A stretch of DNA of 22,945 bases from a virus. Shown piece by piece: positions 7,209 to 13,718 of the stretch (within the stretch, counting starts at the first letter, position 1; the number at the start of each line of letters is the position of its first letter). Location of the stretch: positions 1-22,945 of IMG/VR virus record IMGVR_UViG_3300037231_000281. One strand, 5' to 3'. Position numbers and translations under genes: made by a program. Below the pieces are notes generated by a model. It searched no databases, had not been told where the DNA came from, and worked only from the letters and a program-made list of their open reading frames with translations.

Positions 7209-9080
7209 CTAATTGAGATCGACCCACGCCCCGCTTTCCTTGTGCCAGGTGCAGTTGCTGGAGCCGTGGGTGCAGTCGGCGCGGAAGTAGAAATCGCCAT
7301 TATTGCCGACACCGGCGGCCGGGTTTCCGCCTCCGGCCAGGATGCCGCCGCTAGTCTGTGTGCCGCTGCCGTTGCCCGGGTAGATCTCGGCCGTGGACTG
7401 AAGGCTGCCTGCGGTGAGCACACCGGGCGTCGTAACCGCGGCGGCCGCGCCGGAGCTGTTCGTGATGACCGCGAATTCGGCCAGCCCTTCGGCGCTCATC
7501 ACCTCGAACGCCGCGCTATCGGTCGCCGGCTGAACCGCCTCCGTTTGCACGTTGAGATTACCGTTCGAGGCGCAAAGCTTGAACGCTTGGCCGGTGAAGT
7601 TGCCCGCAAAGCCGATGAAGCAGGCGCCGTTGAGGACCTGGACCAGAGACGACGAGGGCGTGGCGCTGGGCGTGACGTCGAGCGCGATCGATCCCCCGGT
7701 GTTCTCGATGTCGAGCGCGTCGGTGTTGGTGGCCGGCTGAAGGACGAGGGTGCCGGCATGTTGCGCGCCCTGCCCCAGGATGTTGACGCCGCTCCCGGTC
7801 ACCTCGAGCTGCGGAACCTGTCCGGCGCCGAGCCACAGGTGGGAACCGCTTCCCCAGCTGGAAACGATGCCATCGCCGGCCGAGGTGCCCGATATGAGAT
7901 CGTTGGCCGTCGCGGCGACCCCCATCAAGAGGTCGAGCCCGGTCCGGCCGATGGACAGGTAATAATTCGCCGCGGCCGAGCCGCTGAGCAGCGAGGACAC
8001 GCCGGCCACGCCCTGGTTGTTGAGGTTGAAATATCCAGTCATGAGGTTGGCGGGATAGGCGTTGAAGTTGACCTGGTTGTCCCAGAGCTGCGACGACGGC
8101 CCAGGCGAGCCGGTCATATAGGTGCCCGAGAAGCCCTGAAGCTCGGAACTGCTCCGGAGGAAGTTCACCGAGCTATTGACGTTCAGATAGGTCCCGCCGC
8201 CCTCGATATCGGTCTGGATCAGGAAATCCGTCCCGTTACTCAGCGTGAACTTGGTCCCGGTCGCGCCCTGGAAAGCGCCGCCGATGAATTTCAGGGTGTT
8301 GGCATAGTTGGCGATCACCCCGCCCCCGTCGTGGTTAAGGACCGTGATCGTGGTCACCCCGTTCGCGGTGCTCGTGCCCTCGAAGTCCAGAAGGTGCGAC
8401 TGGGTGTCCTCAAGGGTGGTCGTGTAAGCGCCGGTGTTGAACAGCCACCCGCGCTTGTTCACCCCATCGTTAATGACCCTCACCCCCCGATACCGCCCAT
8501 CAAACGCCTGCACCTGATCAAACGCCGCGTTCGTCCCCACGTCGGCCACATTCGCCAGATCCACGGTCAGGTTCTCAAACCCGAAGCCCTCGACGTAGCC
8601 GCCAAAGGGTGTGCCGTCGATCTTGAACACCGCGCCGGTCAGGGCGCTGGTGGGGCGGAATATGCAGCGGCCGGAGGTGGTGGCGGCGGCCTGGTCGGTG
8701 GGGCCGGCGCCGGCGATCAGCTGGCCGTGGCTGGCGGCCGTGGTCAGGTTCAGGGTGGCGCTGATCTTATAGATCCCGTTGCAATAGAGCCGCGCCCCCG
8801 AGGCGATCGCCGCCTGTATCCCCGCCGTGGAGTCGGTCGCGCCCGAGGGGTCCACCCCGGAAAAACCGTTCAGGCTGGTGAGGACATAGTTCCGCATGTC
8901 CCCAGCGTAAGAGGCCTGCAGGCTCGCCGCGCCGGCCGGGAGGTTGGGGAATTGATCGGTCGAGGCGATCGGCCCTCGGTCCGCCAGCCCGCTAACCGCC
9001 TTGTTCTGCGCAAAGGCCATCTCCCCGGCGCAGCTGGCGAGCGCCAGCAACGCCAGGATCGGGGCGTGGGTGGGTTTCAT
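7209..9080 (-). CDS. Pectate-lyase-like beta-helix tailspike with N-terminal signal/lipobox
   Basis: A 623-residue protein. The start was placed at 9080, not 9206, because GGAGAG lies just upstream of this ATG and the following residues form a signal-like sequence; the extra 42 codons are Arg/Gly/Pro-rich and unlikely. Residues 1-24 have a basic start, a hydrophobic core and LASC at 14-17 (a lipobox candidate), with a possible Sec site after AFA at 24. Around residue 76, GVDPSGATDSTAGIQAAI leads into a right-handed beta-helix typical of phage tailspike depolymerases. Repeated short strands continue to about residue 380, followed by beta-rich, Gly/Asn/Ser-rich C-terminal modules ending in FYFRADCTHGSSNC. 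Likely role: binding or cleaving host surface polysaccharide. The catalytic residues cannot be assigned. A secreted or lipid-anchored fate would be odd for a virion protein. Confidence 0.7.
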   Translation of the reverse strand: MKPTHAPILALLALASCAGEMAFAQNKAVSGLADRGPIASTDQFPNLPAGAASLQASYAGDMRNYVLTSLNGFSGVDPSGATDSTAGIQAAIASGARLYCNGIYKISATLNLTTAASHGQLIAGAGPTDQAAATTSGRCIFRPTSALTGAVFKIDGTPFGGYVEGFGFENLTVDLANVADVGTNAAFDQVQAFDGRYRGVRVINDGVNKRGWLFNTGAYTTTLEDTQSHLLDFEGTSTANGVTTITVLNHDGGGVIANYANTLKFIGGAFQGATGTKFTLSNGTDFLIQTDIEGGGTYLNVNSSVNFLRSSSELQGFSGTYMTGSPGPSSQLWDNQVNFNAYPANLMTGYFNLNNQGVAGVSSLLSGSAAANYYLSIGRTGLDLLMGVAATANDLISGTSAGDGIVSSWGSGSHLWLGAGQVPQLEVTGSGVNILGQGAQHAGTLVLQPATNTDALDIENTGGSIALDVTPSATPSSSLVQVLNGACFIGFAGNFTGQAFKLCASNGNLNVQTEAVQPATDSAAFEVMSAEGLAEFAVITNSSGAAAAVTTPGVLTAGSLQSTAEIYPGNGSGTQTSGGILAGGGNPAAGVGNNGDFYFRADCTHGSSNCTWHKESGAWVDLN

Positions 9081-9220
9081 GGGACTCTCCGGATGGAGGG
9101 GGAAGCTCGGGGGCCATGCTCCCCCGTCGGGCCGGCGGCTTGCCTTTAACGCCGCGCCGCCGGCGTGGTCCAAGGTCCCCGCGCCTCCGCGGAGCCCTCG
9201 GATCACTGGGCGAGCGAAGG

Positions 9221-9877
9221 CTAGACGGGGGTGCGACTCGGCGTAATTGCCGCGCGCTTATGCAGCCGCTCGGCCAGGAGATAACCTTCCAGGGCCCACA
9301 TTTTGTTCAAAGCGTTCTCGCGGGCCAGCTTCTTCCCGAGCTCGGCGTTGAAGTTCTCCGGCGAGACGCACGCGCTCTCACCCGTCATGTTGATACCGTT
9401 GTCGAGGACAAGCACACAGAACGTCAGCCGGTCCAGGGAACTCCCCCGGACTTTCGGCTGCCCCAGAGCGGATGCGGCGTCGCCGGCAGTGAAATAGTGC
9501 TCGCTGGCAATCCTCGCTTTCATGCTGTCGAGCGTCACGCGTGGGGCGGTGGAGACGGCGGCGCATTCGCGGTCCTGAACCTCCAGGGATGACAACGCCG
9601 GCGGCGTGATCGGCGGCTGCGCGTGCGGCGTCGGCGCGACCTTCCCAGCCGCGACCTCCTTTTGATAGGGCATCCAGCGCCAGGTGCCACCGTTGCCGGC
9701 GGGCGGGTCGCTGTAGGAGACCTCGCGAACGGGCTCGGCGGCCTTCATATCGTGGAGAACGTGGAGGTTCACGCACTCGTTCGAGTGGGTGCGCGTGATC
9801 AGCGCCGGAACCTCGTGGGCCTCGTTCGAGAGGGCGAACAGCACGACGCGGCCCACGGTGGGGGTGATGGGGTTCAT
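9221..9877 (-). CDS. Phage protein with C-terminal gp49/gp66-family domain
   Basis: A 218-residue, two-part protein. Residues 1-75 form a small beta-rich domain (GRVVLFALSN ... NECVNLHVLHDM ... GTWRWMPYQ) often fused to or found near this family in phages. After a Pro-rich linker (about 80-100), residues 117-206 match the Phage_gp49_66 pattern: MKARIASEHYFTAGDA, TFCVLVLDNGINMTGESACV, PENFNAELGKKLAREN and KMWALEGYLL. The family's function is unknown; it is common among phage morphogenesis and accessory genes. The ATG overlaps the stop of the preceding TM gene by four bases (ATGA). It is followed by a 140-base gap before the tailspike gene. Confidence 0.75.
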   Translation of the reverse strand: MNPITPTVGRVVLFALSNEAHEVPALITRTHSNECVNLHVLHDMKAAEPVREVSYSDPPAGNGGTWRWMPYQKEVAAGKVAPTPHAQPPITPPALSSLEVQDRECAAVSTAPRVTLDSMKARIASEHYFTAGDAASALGQPKVRGSSLDRLTFCVLVLDNGINMTGESACVSPENFNAELGKKLARENALNKMWALEGYLLAERLHKRAAITPSRTPV

Positions 9878-10071
9878 TCGATTCCTTTGAGGGGTTGGCG
9901 GGACTTCGGCAGATCGTGAGCGGCCGCGTAGATTTTCAGGCCCCCGACTACCCAGCTCTTCACGCCAAGAATGGCGTGGGTGGCGAGGCGGTGCAGCACC
10001 ATCACGGTGACGATCCAGACGTTCAGGGTGACGCCCCAGAGGATGAGAACGCCGGCTTCGAAGAGGGTCAC
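9874..10071 (-). CDS. Small single-TM phage protein
   Basis: A 65-residue protein with one strong hydrophobic stretch (residues about 6-25, GVLILWGVTLNVWIVTVMVL), a second weaker one around 33-48 and a basic C-terminus. The start is GTG, with AGGAG about 7 bases upstream. It overlaps the gp49/66-family gene by four bases. Its closeness to the lysis genes makes a holin or anti-holin accessory possible, but the better holin candidate is at 10865-11062. No family recognised. Confidence 0.5.
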   Translation of the reverse strand: MTLFEAGVLILWGVTLNVWIVTVMVLHRLATHAILGVKSWVVGGLKIYAAAHDLPKSRQPLKGIE

Positions 10072-10124
10072 GGGCAGCTCCTGGGTTTAGCGGTATCGGA
10101 GTCTATCTCGGCCGGCGCGCTCGC

Positions 10125-10511
10125 TTAAAGGGCCGCCTTCACCAGGGCGATGATCGCCTGCAGGATCGGGCCTTCCAGGCTTTTCGCCTCCGCCAGGAGG
10201 GCGGATTCGGCGGCTTCCAGGCTTTCGAGGAACAGCTGTTCCAGATCCTCCAGAGAGCCGGCCGATCCCGCCGAGGTCAGGAAGCTGGTCACGGCAGCCG
10301 TGATATCGGCGAAAACGGTGGGCTCCGCCTTCTCGATGATCGGCATGACCAGACCGGCCACCGCGGTCAGGCCGGAATTGATGGCGCTGGCGGCGGCGGA
10401 CGCGCCGGCCTTTACCTCGGCCACGACCCACTTGGCGGCGGTTTCAGCGTCGGTTTCGATGGTCAGGAAGATGTTGCCCGAAGCGGGCGCGGTCGAGTTG
10501 CCGGTAACCAT
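10125..10511 (-). CDS. Ala-rich helical phage protein of unknown function
   Basis: A 128-residue, strongly Ala/Leu/Glu-rich protein predicted by eye to be almost entirely helical from residue 20. It contains AETAAKWVVAEVKAGASAAA, a moderately hydrophobic segment GLTAVAGLVMPIIEKAEPTV, and a C-terminal amphipathic stretch ending in LQAIIALVKAAL. There is no signal peptide and no Cys. The start ATG has only a weak GAAAGA upstream. It sits with two other small genes between the lysis cassette and the gp49/66 gene. I do not recognise it. Confidence 0.5.
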   Translation of the reverse strand: MVTGNSTAPASGNIFLTIETDAETAAKWVVAEVKAGASAAASAINSGLTAVAGLVMPIIEKAEPTVFADITAAVTSFLTSAGSAGSLEDLEQLFLESLEAAESALLAEAKSLEGPILQAIIALVKAAL

Positions 10512-10570
10512 GGATGCGTTCTTTCGTGTGGCTGGTGTGTGAAGTTGAGTGTGAAGCGGTGGCCGCCGGC

Positions 10571-10852
10571 TCAGGCCGGGATCGTCGATCGCGCGGCCGT
10601 CAGCTCCGCGAGCCCCGCGTCCAGCGCCTTGGCCACGGCGTCCTTGACGATGCTGTCGGCGAGGCCGCCGAACACCGGCAGCTTGGTGAGGTAGGTGGCG
10701 GCGACGCTGTCGAGCTCGTCTTGAATGACGGGCTCCAGGTCGGTCAGGGCGTAGTTAATCCGCGTCTGGTCGTCGGGGCTGAGGGTGGCGACGGCGTTGC
10801 GCAGCTTGACGAGGGCGACGTTCAGCGCGTCGGAGAGCGGTACGGTGGCCAT
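10571..10852 (-). CDS. Small helical phage protein of unknown function
   Basis: A 93-residue, mostly helical acidic protein (LVKLRNAVATLSPDDQTRIN, EPVIQDELDSVAATYLTKLP, DSIVKDAVAKALDAGLAELT). AAAGGA lies 8 bases before the ATG. It starts 12 bases after the end of the two-TM holin candidate and therefore belongs to the same transcript. Like the next gene it is short, soluble-looking and helical, and could be a lysis regulator or an accessory protein. No family recognised. Confidence 0.5.
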   Translation of the reverse strand: MATVPLSDALNVALVKLRNAVATLSPDDQTRINYALTDLEPVIQDELDSVAATYLTKLPVFGGLADSIVKDAVAKALDAGLAELTAARSTIPA

Positions 10853-10864
10853 GGGGCTATCCTT

Positions 10865-11062
10865 TCAGGGTTTCGGGGGGTCTTGCGGGGCGGCGCGCAT
10901 GGCCGCGTGGGCCGCGCCCACCCCGCCGATGAAGCCGCCCAGGGTGGAGACGGCCGCCAGGGCGATCTGGTCTCCCGTGCCGGGCGGCCCGAACTTGGCG
11001 GCCAGGCCCAGGGCCACGATGCCAGCCACGGCCAGGCCGTTGCAGAACGTCTCGGGGCGCAT
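10865..11062 (-). CDS. Two-TM small protein, candidate holin
   Basis: A 65-residue protein with two hydrophobic stretches (residues about 7-23, CNGLAVAGIVALGLAAK, and about 33-55, IALAAVSTLGGFIGGVGAAHAAM) and a Pro/Lys C-terminus, a common holin shape. It directly follows the putative endolysin. The ATG has GAAGA about 9 bases upstream. An alternative GTG five codons earlier (11077) overlaps the endolysin stop as GTGA, would give 70 residues and would be translationally coupled; I cannot choose firmly between them. The longer frame reaching 11290 is a shadow of the endolysin gene. The holin role is inferred from size, topology and neighbours. Confidence 0.55.
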   Translation of the reverse strand: MRPETFCNGLAVAGIVALGLAAKFGPPGTGDQIALAAVSTLGGFIGGVGAAHAAMRAAPQDPPKP

Positions 11063-11073
11063 GGCGGGGATCT

Positions 11074-11430
11074 TCACGCCGTGACGGTCAGGTCGCGGTC
11101 GGCGCTGGCGTTGATCGCCTCGCGGATCGATCGCGCCAGGATGATGCAGCCGTCGCTGCCGGTGTGGTTCATCGCCGCGTTGTCGCCGTGGATGAAGAAG
11201 CCGGACCGGGTGGTCGCCACCTTCACCGGGCTCAGGTGCATGGCCACCGGCCCCAGGCGCGGGTGATCGAACGCCGTGCCGATGCTCCACACCCCCTCGG
11301 GAATCGGGCCCACCATGGCCGTGGTCTGCATGGCCGGATTGTTCAGCCCCTCGCCATGGCCGCTATAGCCCTCGGCCGCCGCCTCGCCGTCATGGCTGAG
11401 CGCGCCGGTCTTCTGGCGGTATGTCCACAT
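11074..11430 (-). CDS. Tlde1/DUF2778-type L,D-transpeptidase-fold protein, putative endolysin
   Basis: A compact 118-residue protein matching the DUF2778/Tlde1 pattern: YSGHGEGLNNPAMQ (22-35), VGPIPEGVWSIG (40-51), the catalytic-type FFIHGDN (His81) and GSDGCI (Cys95). In this family the His and Cys belong to an L,D-transpeptidase/carboxypeptidase-like active site acting on peptidoglycan stem peptides. Known members include secreted type VI effectors. Here the gene lies between a TM/coiled-coil protein and a two-TM holin candidate, so it is most simply the phage's lysis enzyme. There is no signal peptide, consistent with holin-dependent export. Cleavage activity and bond are inferred from the family and untested. 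Confidence 0.75.
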   Translation of the reverse strand: MWTYRQKTGALSHDGEAAAEGYSGHGEGLNNPAMQTTAMVGPIPEGVWSIGTAFDHPRLGPVAMHLSPVKVATTRSGFFIHGDNAAMNHTGSDGCIILARSIREAINASADRDLTVTA

Positions 11431-11449
11431 GATGATGTCTCCGAAGGGG

Positions 11450-11710
11450 CTAGCGGAAGAACCGCCCGTTGATGTCCACGATCGCCGCGTCCAGCCGGTC
11501 CACCGAACCCTTCAACGCCTCCACCGTCGCCGCCAGGGCGCTCAGCAGCTGCTCCGTGGCCCCGGTCTGGGCGTTGGCCTTCTCCAGCACCGCCAGGCGG
11601 TTATCGATCTGCCCGCGCTGATAGGCATAGGCGATCAGGTGAACCACCAGCATCGCCAGCACGCTGACGGCCGTGCCCACGGCTCCGATCATGCTCCAGG
11701 TGGCGTTCAT
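11450..11710 (-). CDS. Single-TM coiled-coil protein of the lysis cassette
   Basis: An 86-residue protein with an N-terminal membrane segment (residues about 5-29, WSMIGAVGTAVSVLAMLVVH onward) followed by a heptad-like helix (NRLAVLEKANAQ, LLSALAATVEALKGSVDRLD). This layout resembles inner-membrane spanins (Rz-like) or holin accessories. Against a spanin, no overlapping Rz1-like lipoprotein reading frame was noticed. It immediately precedes the putative endolysin, 19 bases away. Probable lysis accessory; exact role uncertain. Confidence 0.55.
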   Translation of the reverse strand: MNATWSMIGAVGTAVSVLAMLVVHLIAYAYQRGQIDNRLAVLEKANAQTGATEQLLSALAATVEALKGSVDRLDAAIVDINGRFFR

Positions 11711-11713
11711 GGT

Positions 11714-12967
11714 TCAGTACTGCCAGCAGGTGATTTTAAGCCGGTCGCCGGCGCCGAACGTCGTCACTACCCCGGCCATGGAATAGGCCGTCAACACCGG
11801 CGCCGTGGTGGAATCCGTGGTCTCCTGCAGGCGCAGGGTCGAGGTGATGTCGTCGCCCGAACACGCATAGCCATCGCTGGCCGCCGTCATCGACAGGGTG
11901 ACGGTCGATCCCGTGGGCGTCCCCGCCGTCAGGGTGTAGACGGCCAGGGCCGTGCCGTTGGCCTTGGTGACGGTGCAGGTGGTGACACCCGCCACCACAC
12001 ACGGCCCGGGCGTAATGTTTCTGATCCATCCAGCCCCCGCGAAGGTGATCGAGGCGGCGGAATTGATCGATAGATTGGACGTGATGATCCCGTCCGGGAA
12101 CGTCTGGTTGCCGGTCCAGGTCTGAGCCTGGTTCAGCGCCGCCAGCGTGCCCCCCAGGGGCGGCAGGGTGTAGGTCTGCCCCGTCGTGCCGGTCAGGCTG
12201 ACGGTCGCCGCGTTGAAGGCCCAGCCGTTGACGCTGGTGATCGAGGTGGCCGTGGCGTAGGGGCCGAACGCCACCCCGTTGGTCATGGTGCAGATCACCG
12301 CCAGGGTGTTGCTGGTCGCGCAGTCGCCGCTCAGGTTGCCGGGCTCGATCGAACTCGCGCCGGCAAACGCCGCCAGCGTGCCCGCCACGGGCGATCCGGT
12401 CACTGAAGGCGGGGCGAACCCCAGGTTGGAAGCGGCCGCGCCAGGCGCCAGCAGAGAGGTCGCCAGCGTGCCGCTGGTGATGTTGCTGGCGTCCATCGTG
12501 TTGGTGAAGGCCGAGGGGGCGAAAGATACGCCGTTGCTCTTTGTGCAGACGATGTTGGGCACGGTCAGCGTGCAGTCGCCGCCGAGGGTGAAGCCGCCGA
12601 ACGCGCCGGCGTTGTTGTATTCGAGCTGGCCGGTGGACCCGCCGGGTGTGGTCGTGGCGCCCGATCCGGCGCCGCACGCCCCGCCCGCGTCGCCGAGCAC
12701 CCCGGCCGATATCCACTTGGCGCAGTCGCCCGCCGTCGGCGTTCCGGAGATGGTGGGCCAGCCACTCAACTGGCCGCGGATGTAGGTGAGCAGGGCCGCC
12801 GGCGTGGCGATCACATCGGCGCCGGACTGCACCATGGGGATCATCTCGCTCCCCGTCAGCGTCGCCGCCGCCGGGAGGGAGGAGATCCTCACCTGGGCCT
12901 GGGCGGAGATCCCCAGAAACCCCAGGAACAGGGCGCAAAGAACGCGCGAGAACAGCGAGTGCCTCAT
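11714..12967 (-). CDS. Tail-fibre-like protein with Sec signal peptide
   Basis: A 417-residue protein. Residues 1-24 form a textbook Sec signal peptide: basic MRHSLFSR, hydrophobic VLCALFLGFLG, cleavage after AQA. The next segment, RISSLPAAATLTGSEMIPMV with GADVIATPAALLTYIRG, is a recurrent N-terminal module of phage fibre-like proteins. The rest is Thr/Gly/Ala/Ser-rich with repeated NLGFAPP/LSGDC-type elements and a Cys-rich beta C-terminus (CVVAGVTTCTV, GYACSGDDI). The ATG overlaps the upstream stop as ATGA. It ends 3 bases before the lysis cassette. Either the fibre is exported before assembly, or the protein acts at the host surface; both are inference. Confidence 0.65.
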   Translation of the reverse strand: MRHSLFSRVLCALFLGFLGISAQAQVRISSLPAAATLTGSEMIPMVQSGADVIATPAALLTYIRGQLSGWPTISGTPTAGDCAKWISAGVLGDAGGACGAGSGATTTPGGSTGQLEYNNAGAFGGFTLGGDCTLTVPNIVCTKSNGVSFAPSAFTNTMDASNITSGTLATSLLAPGAAASNLGFAPPSVTGSPVAGTLAAFAGASSIEPGNLSGDCATSNTLAVICTMTNGVAFGPYATATSITSVNGWAFNAATVSLTGTTGQTYTLPPLGGTLAALNQAQTWTGNQTFPDGIITSNLSINSAASITFAGAGWIRNITPGPCVVAGVTTCTVTKANGTALAVYTLTAGTPTGSTVTLSMTAASDGYACSGDDITSTLRLQETTDSTTAPVLTAYSMAGVVTTFGAGDRLKITCWQY

Positions 12968-13242
12968 GTGGCCTCCGTCTCGATCGTCAGGCCGCCTTCG
13001 GTCTGGAGGCCCACCCAGCCCTCGGCTTCCAGCGCCTCGGACGGCCCGGCCGCCAGGATCGAGGCGCTCGCCCCGCTGAAGTTCAGCAGGCTGGAGACGA
13101 TGGCCAGCACGTCCCCGCCCGGATCGATGGTCAGCAGGTCGCCGGCCGCGTCGATCTCCAGGTCCTGCTCCTGGCCATAGTTCGACGCGGAGTAGCCGGC
13201 GAAGGCGATCAGCGTGCGGGAGGCCGATATCCCCGCCGTCAC
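12964..13242 (-). CDS. Small acidic phage protein with GTG start
   Basis: A 92-residue acidic, Gly/Ala/Ser-rich protein. Its GTG start overlaps the stop of the upstream gene (GTGA), and its end overlaps the fibre start (ATGA), forming a tightly coupled chain. This start was chosen because the longer open frame reaching 14082 is a shadow of two genes. Features visible: SASRTLIAFAGYSASNYGQE, DLEIDAAGDLLTIDPGGDVL and SLLNFSGASASILAAG. No signal or TM segment. Presumably a minor virion component; no family recognised. Confidence 0.5.
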   Translation of the reverse strand: MTAGISASRTLIAFAGYSASNYGQEQDLEIDAAGDLLTIDPGGDVLAIVSSLLNFSGASASILAAGPSEALEAEGWVGLQTEGGLTIETEAT

Positions 13243-13643
13243 AGATAGAAGCCCTCGATCGTCACACAGGCCGCCAGATTGCCCGCGCCGGCGGCCGGCA
13301 GGGTAAGCGTGATGGCGGTGTTCATCGCCGCCGCCGGTATGGCCACCGGGAAGGTCACCACCAGCGGCGATGCGGCCACGCCCGCGCCGGCGGGGAAGGT
13401 GAAGGCGAAGGCGATCGGCCCGCCGACGATGCCCGCCAGCTGGGCGGCCACGGCGCTGGCGGCCGTGGCCCCCGCGCCGGTGATCTGGAAGCCGGTGATA
13501 TAGGCCGTCATGGTCGGCTTGGCGGGCAGCGTCGCCACGGCCGCCGCGTTGGCGACCACGCCCGAGCCGCCGATCGCCGCGGTGGCGAGCGCCGGCACGA
13601 CGGCGACGTCCAGCGCCGCGCCGACCTTGGAGATCTGACCCAT
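13239..13643 (-). CDS. Ala/Gly-rich beta virion protein, unknown
   Basis: A 134-residue Ala/Gly/Val/Thr-rich protein with alternating hydrophobic strands (TAYITGFQITGAGATAASAV, PIAFAFTFPAGAG, NTAITLTLPAAG, VTIEGFYL). The pattern fits a beta-sandwich such as a head-decoration or fibre protein. No Sec signal is evident. AGGA lies about 9 bases upstream of the ATG, and a REP-like palindrome lies a further 24 bases upstream. The stop overlaps the next GTG start. No named family recognised. Confidence 0.55.
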   Translation of the reverse strand: MGQISKVGAALDVAVVPALATAAIGGSGVVANAAAVATLPAKPTMTAYITGFQITGAGATAASAVAAQLAGIVGGPIAFAFTFPAGAGVAASPLVVTFPVAIPAAAMNTAITLTLPAAGAGNLAACVTIEGFYL

Positions 13644-13666
13644 GGGTCTGTCCTTGTTCTAGGCAA

Positions 13667-13711
13667 GCGCTTTTGCGAAAAGTGGGAACTACTTTTCGGA
13701 TCAAAAAGCGC
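13667..13711. repeat. REP-like extended palindrome
   Basis: The inner arms CGAAAAGT (13676-13683) and ACTTTTCG (13691-13698) pair perfectly around a 7-base loop. The outer arms GCGCTTTTG (13667-13675) and CAAAAAGCGC (13702-13711) pair with one bulged A, separated from the inner stem by GAT on one side only. It resembles dispersed alphaproteobacterial intergenic palindromes with AAAAGTGGGAAC cores. It lies 8 bases after the gp4-like stop and can form a hairpin in the transcript. It lacks the run of Ts expected of an intrinsic terminator. No second copy was seen here. Confidence 0.65.
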
Positions 13712-13718
13712 GCTAACG

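Noticed and set aside
9108-9126. CGGGGG/CCCCCG hairpin between the gp49/66 gene and the tailspike
   Set aside because: A six-base stem without a T-tract in very GC-rich DNA is not convincing as a terminator.
7242-9149. A 635-codon plus-strand frame opposite the tailspike
   Set aside because: Shadow of the spike gene; no recognisable domain and no ribosome binding site of note.
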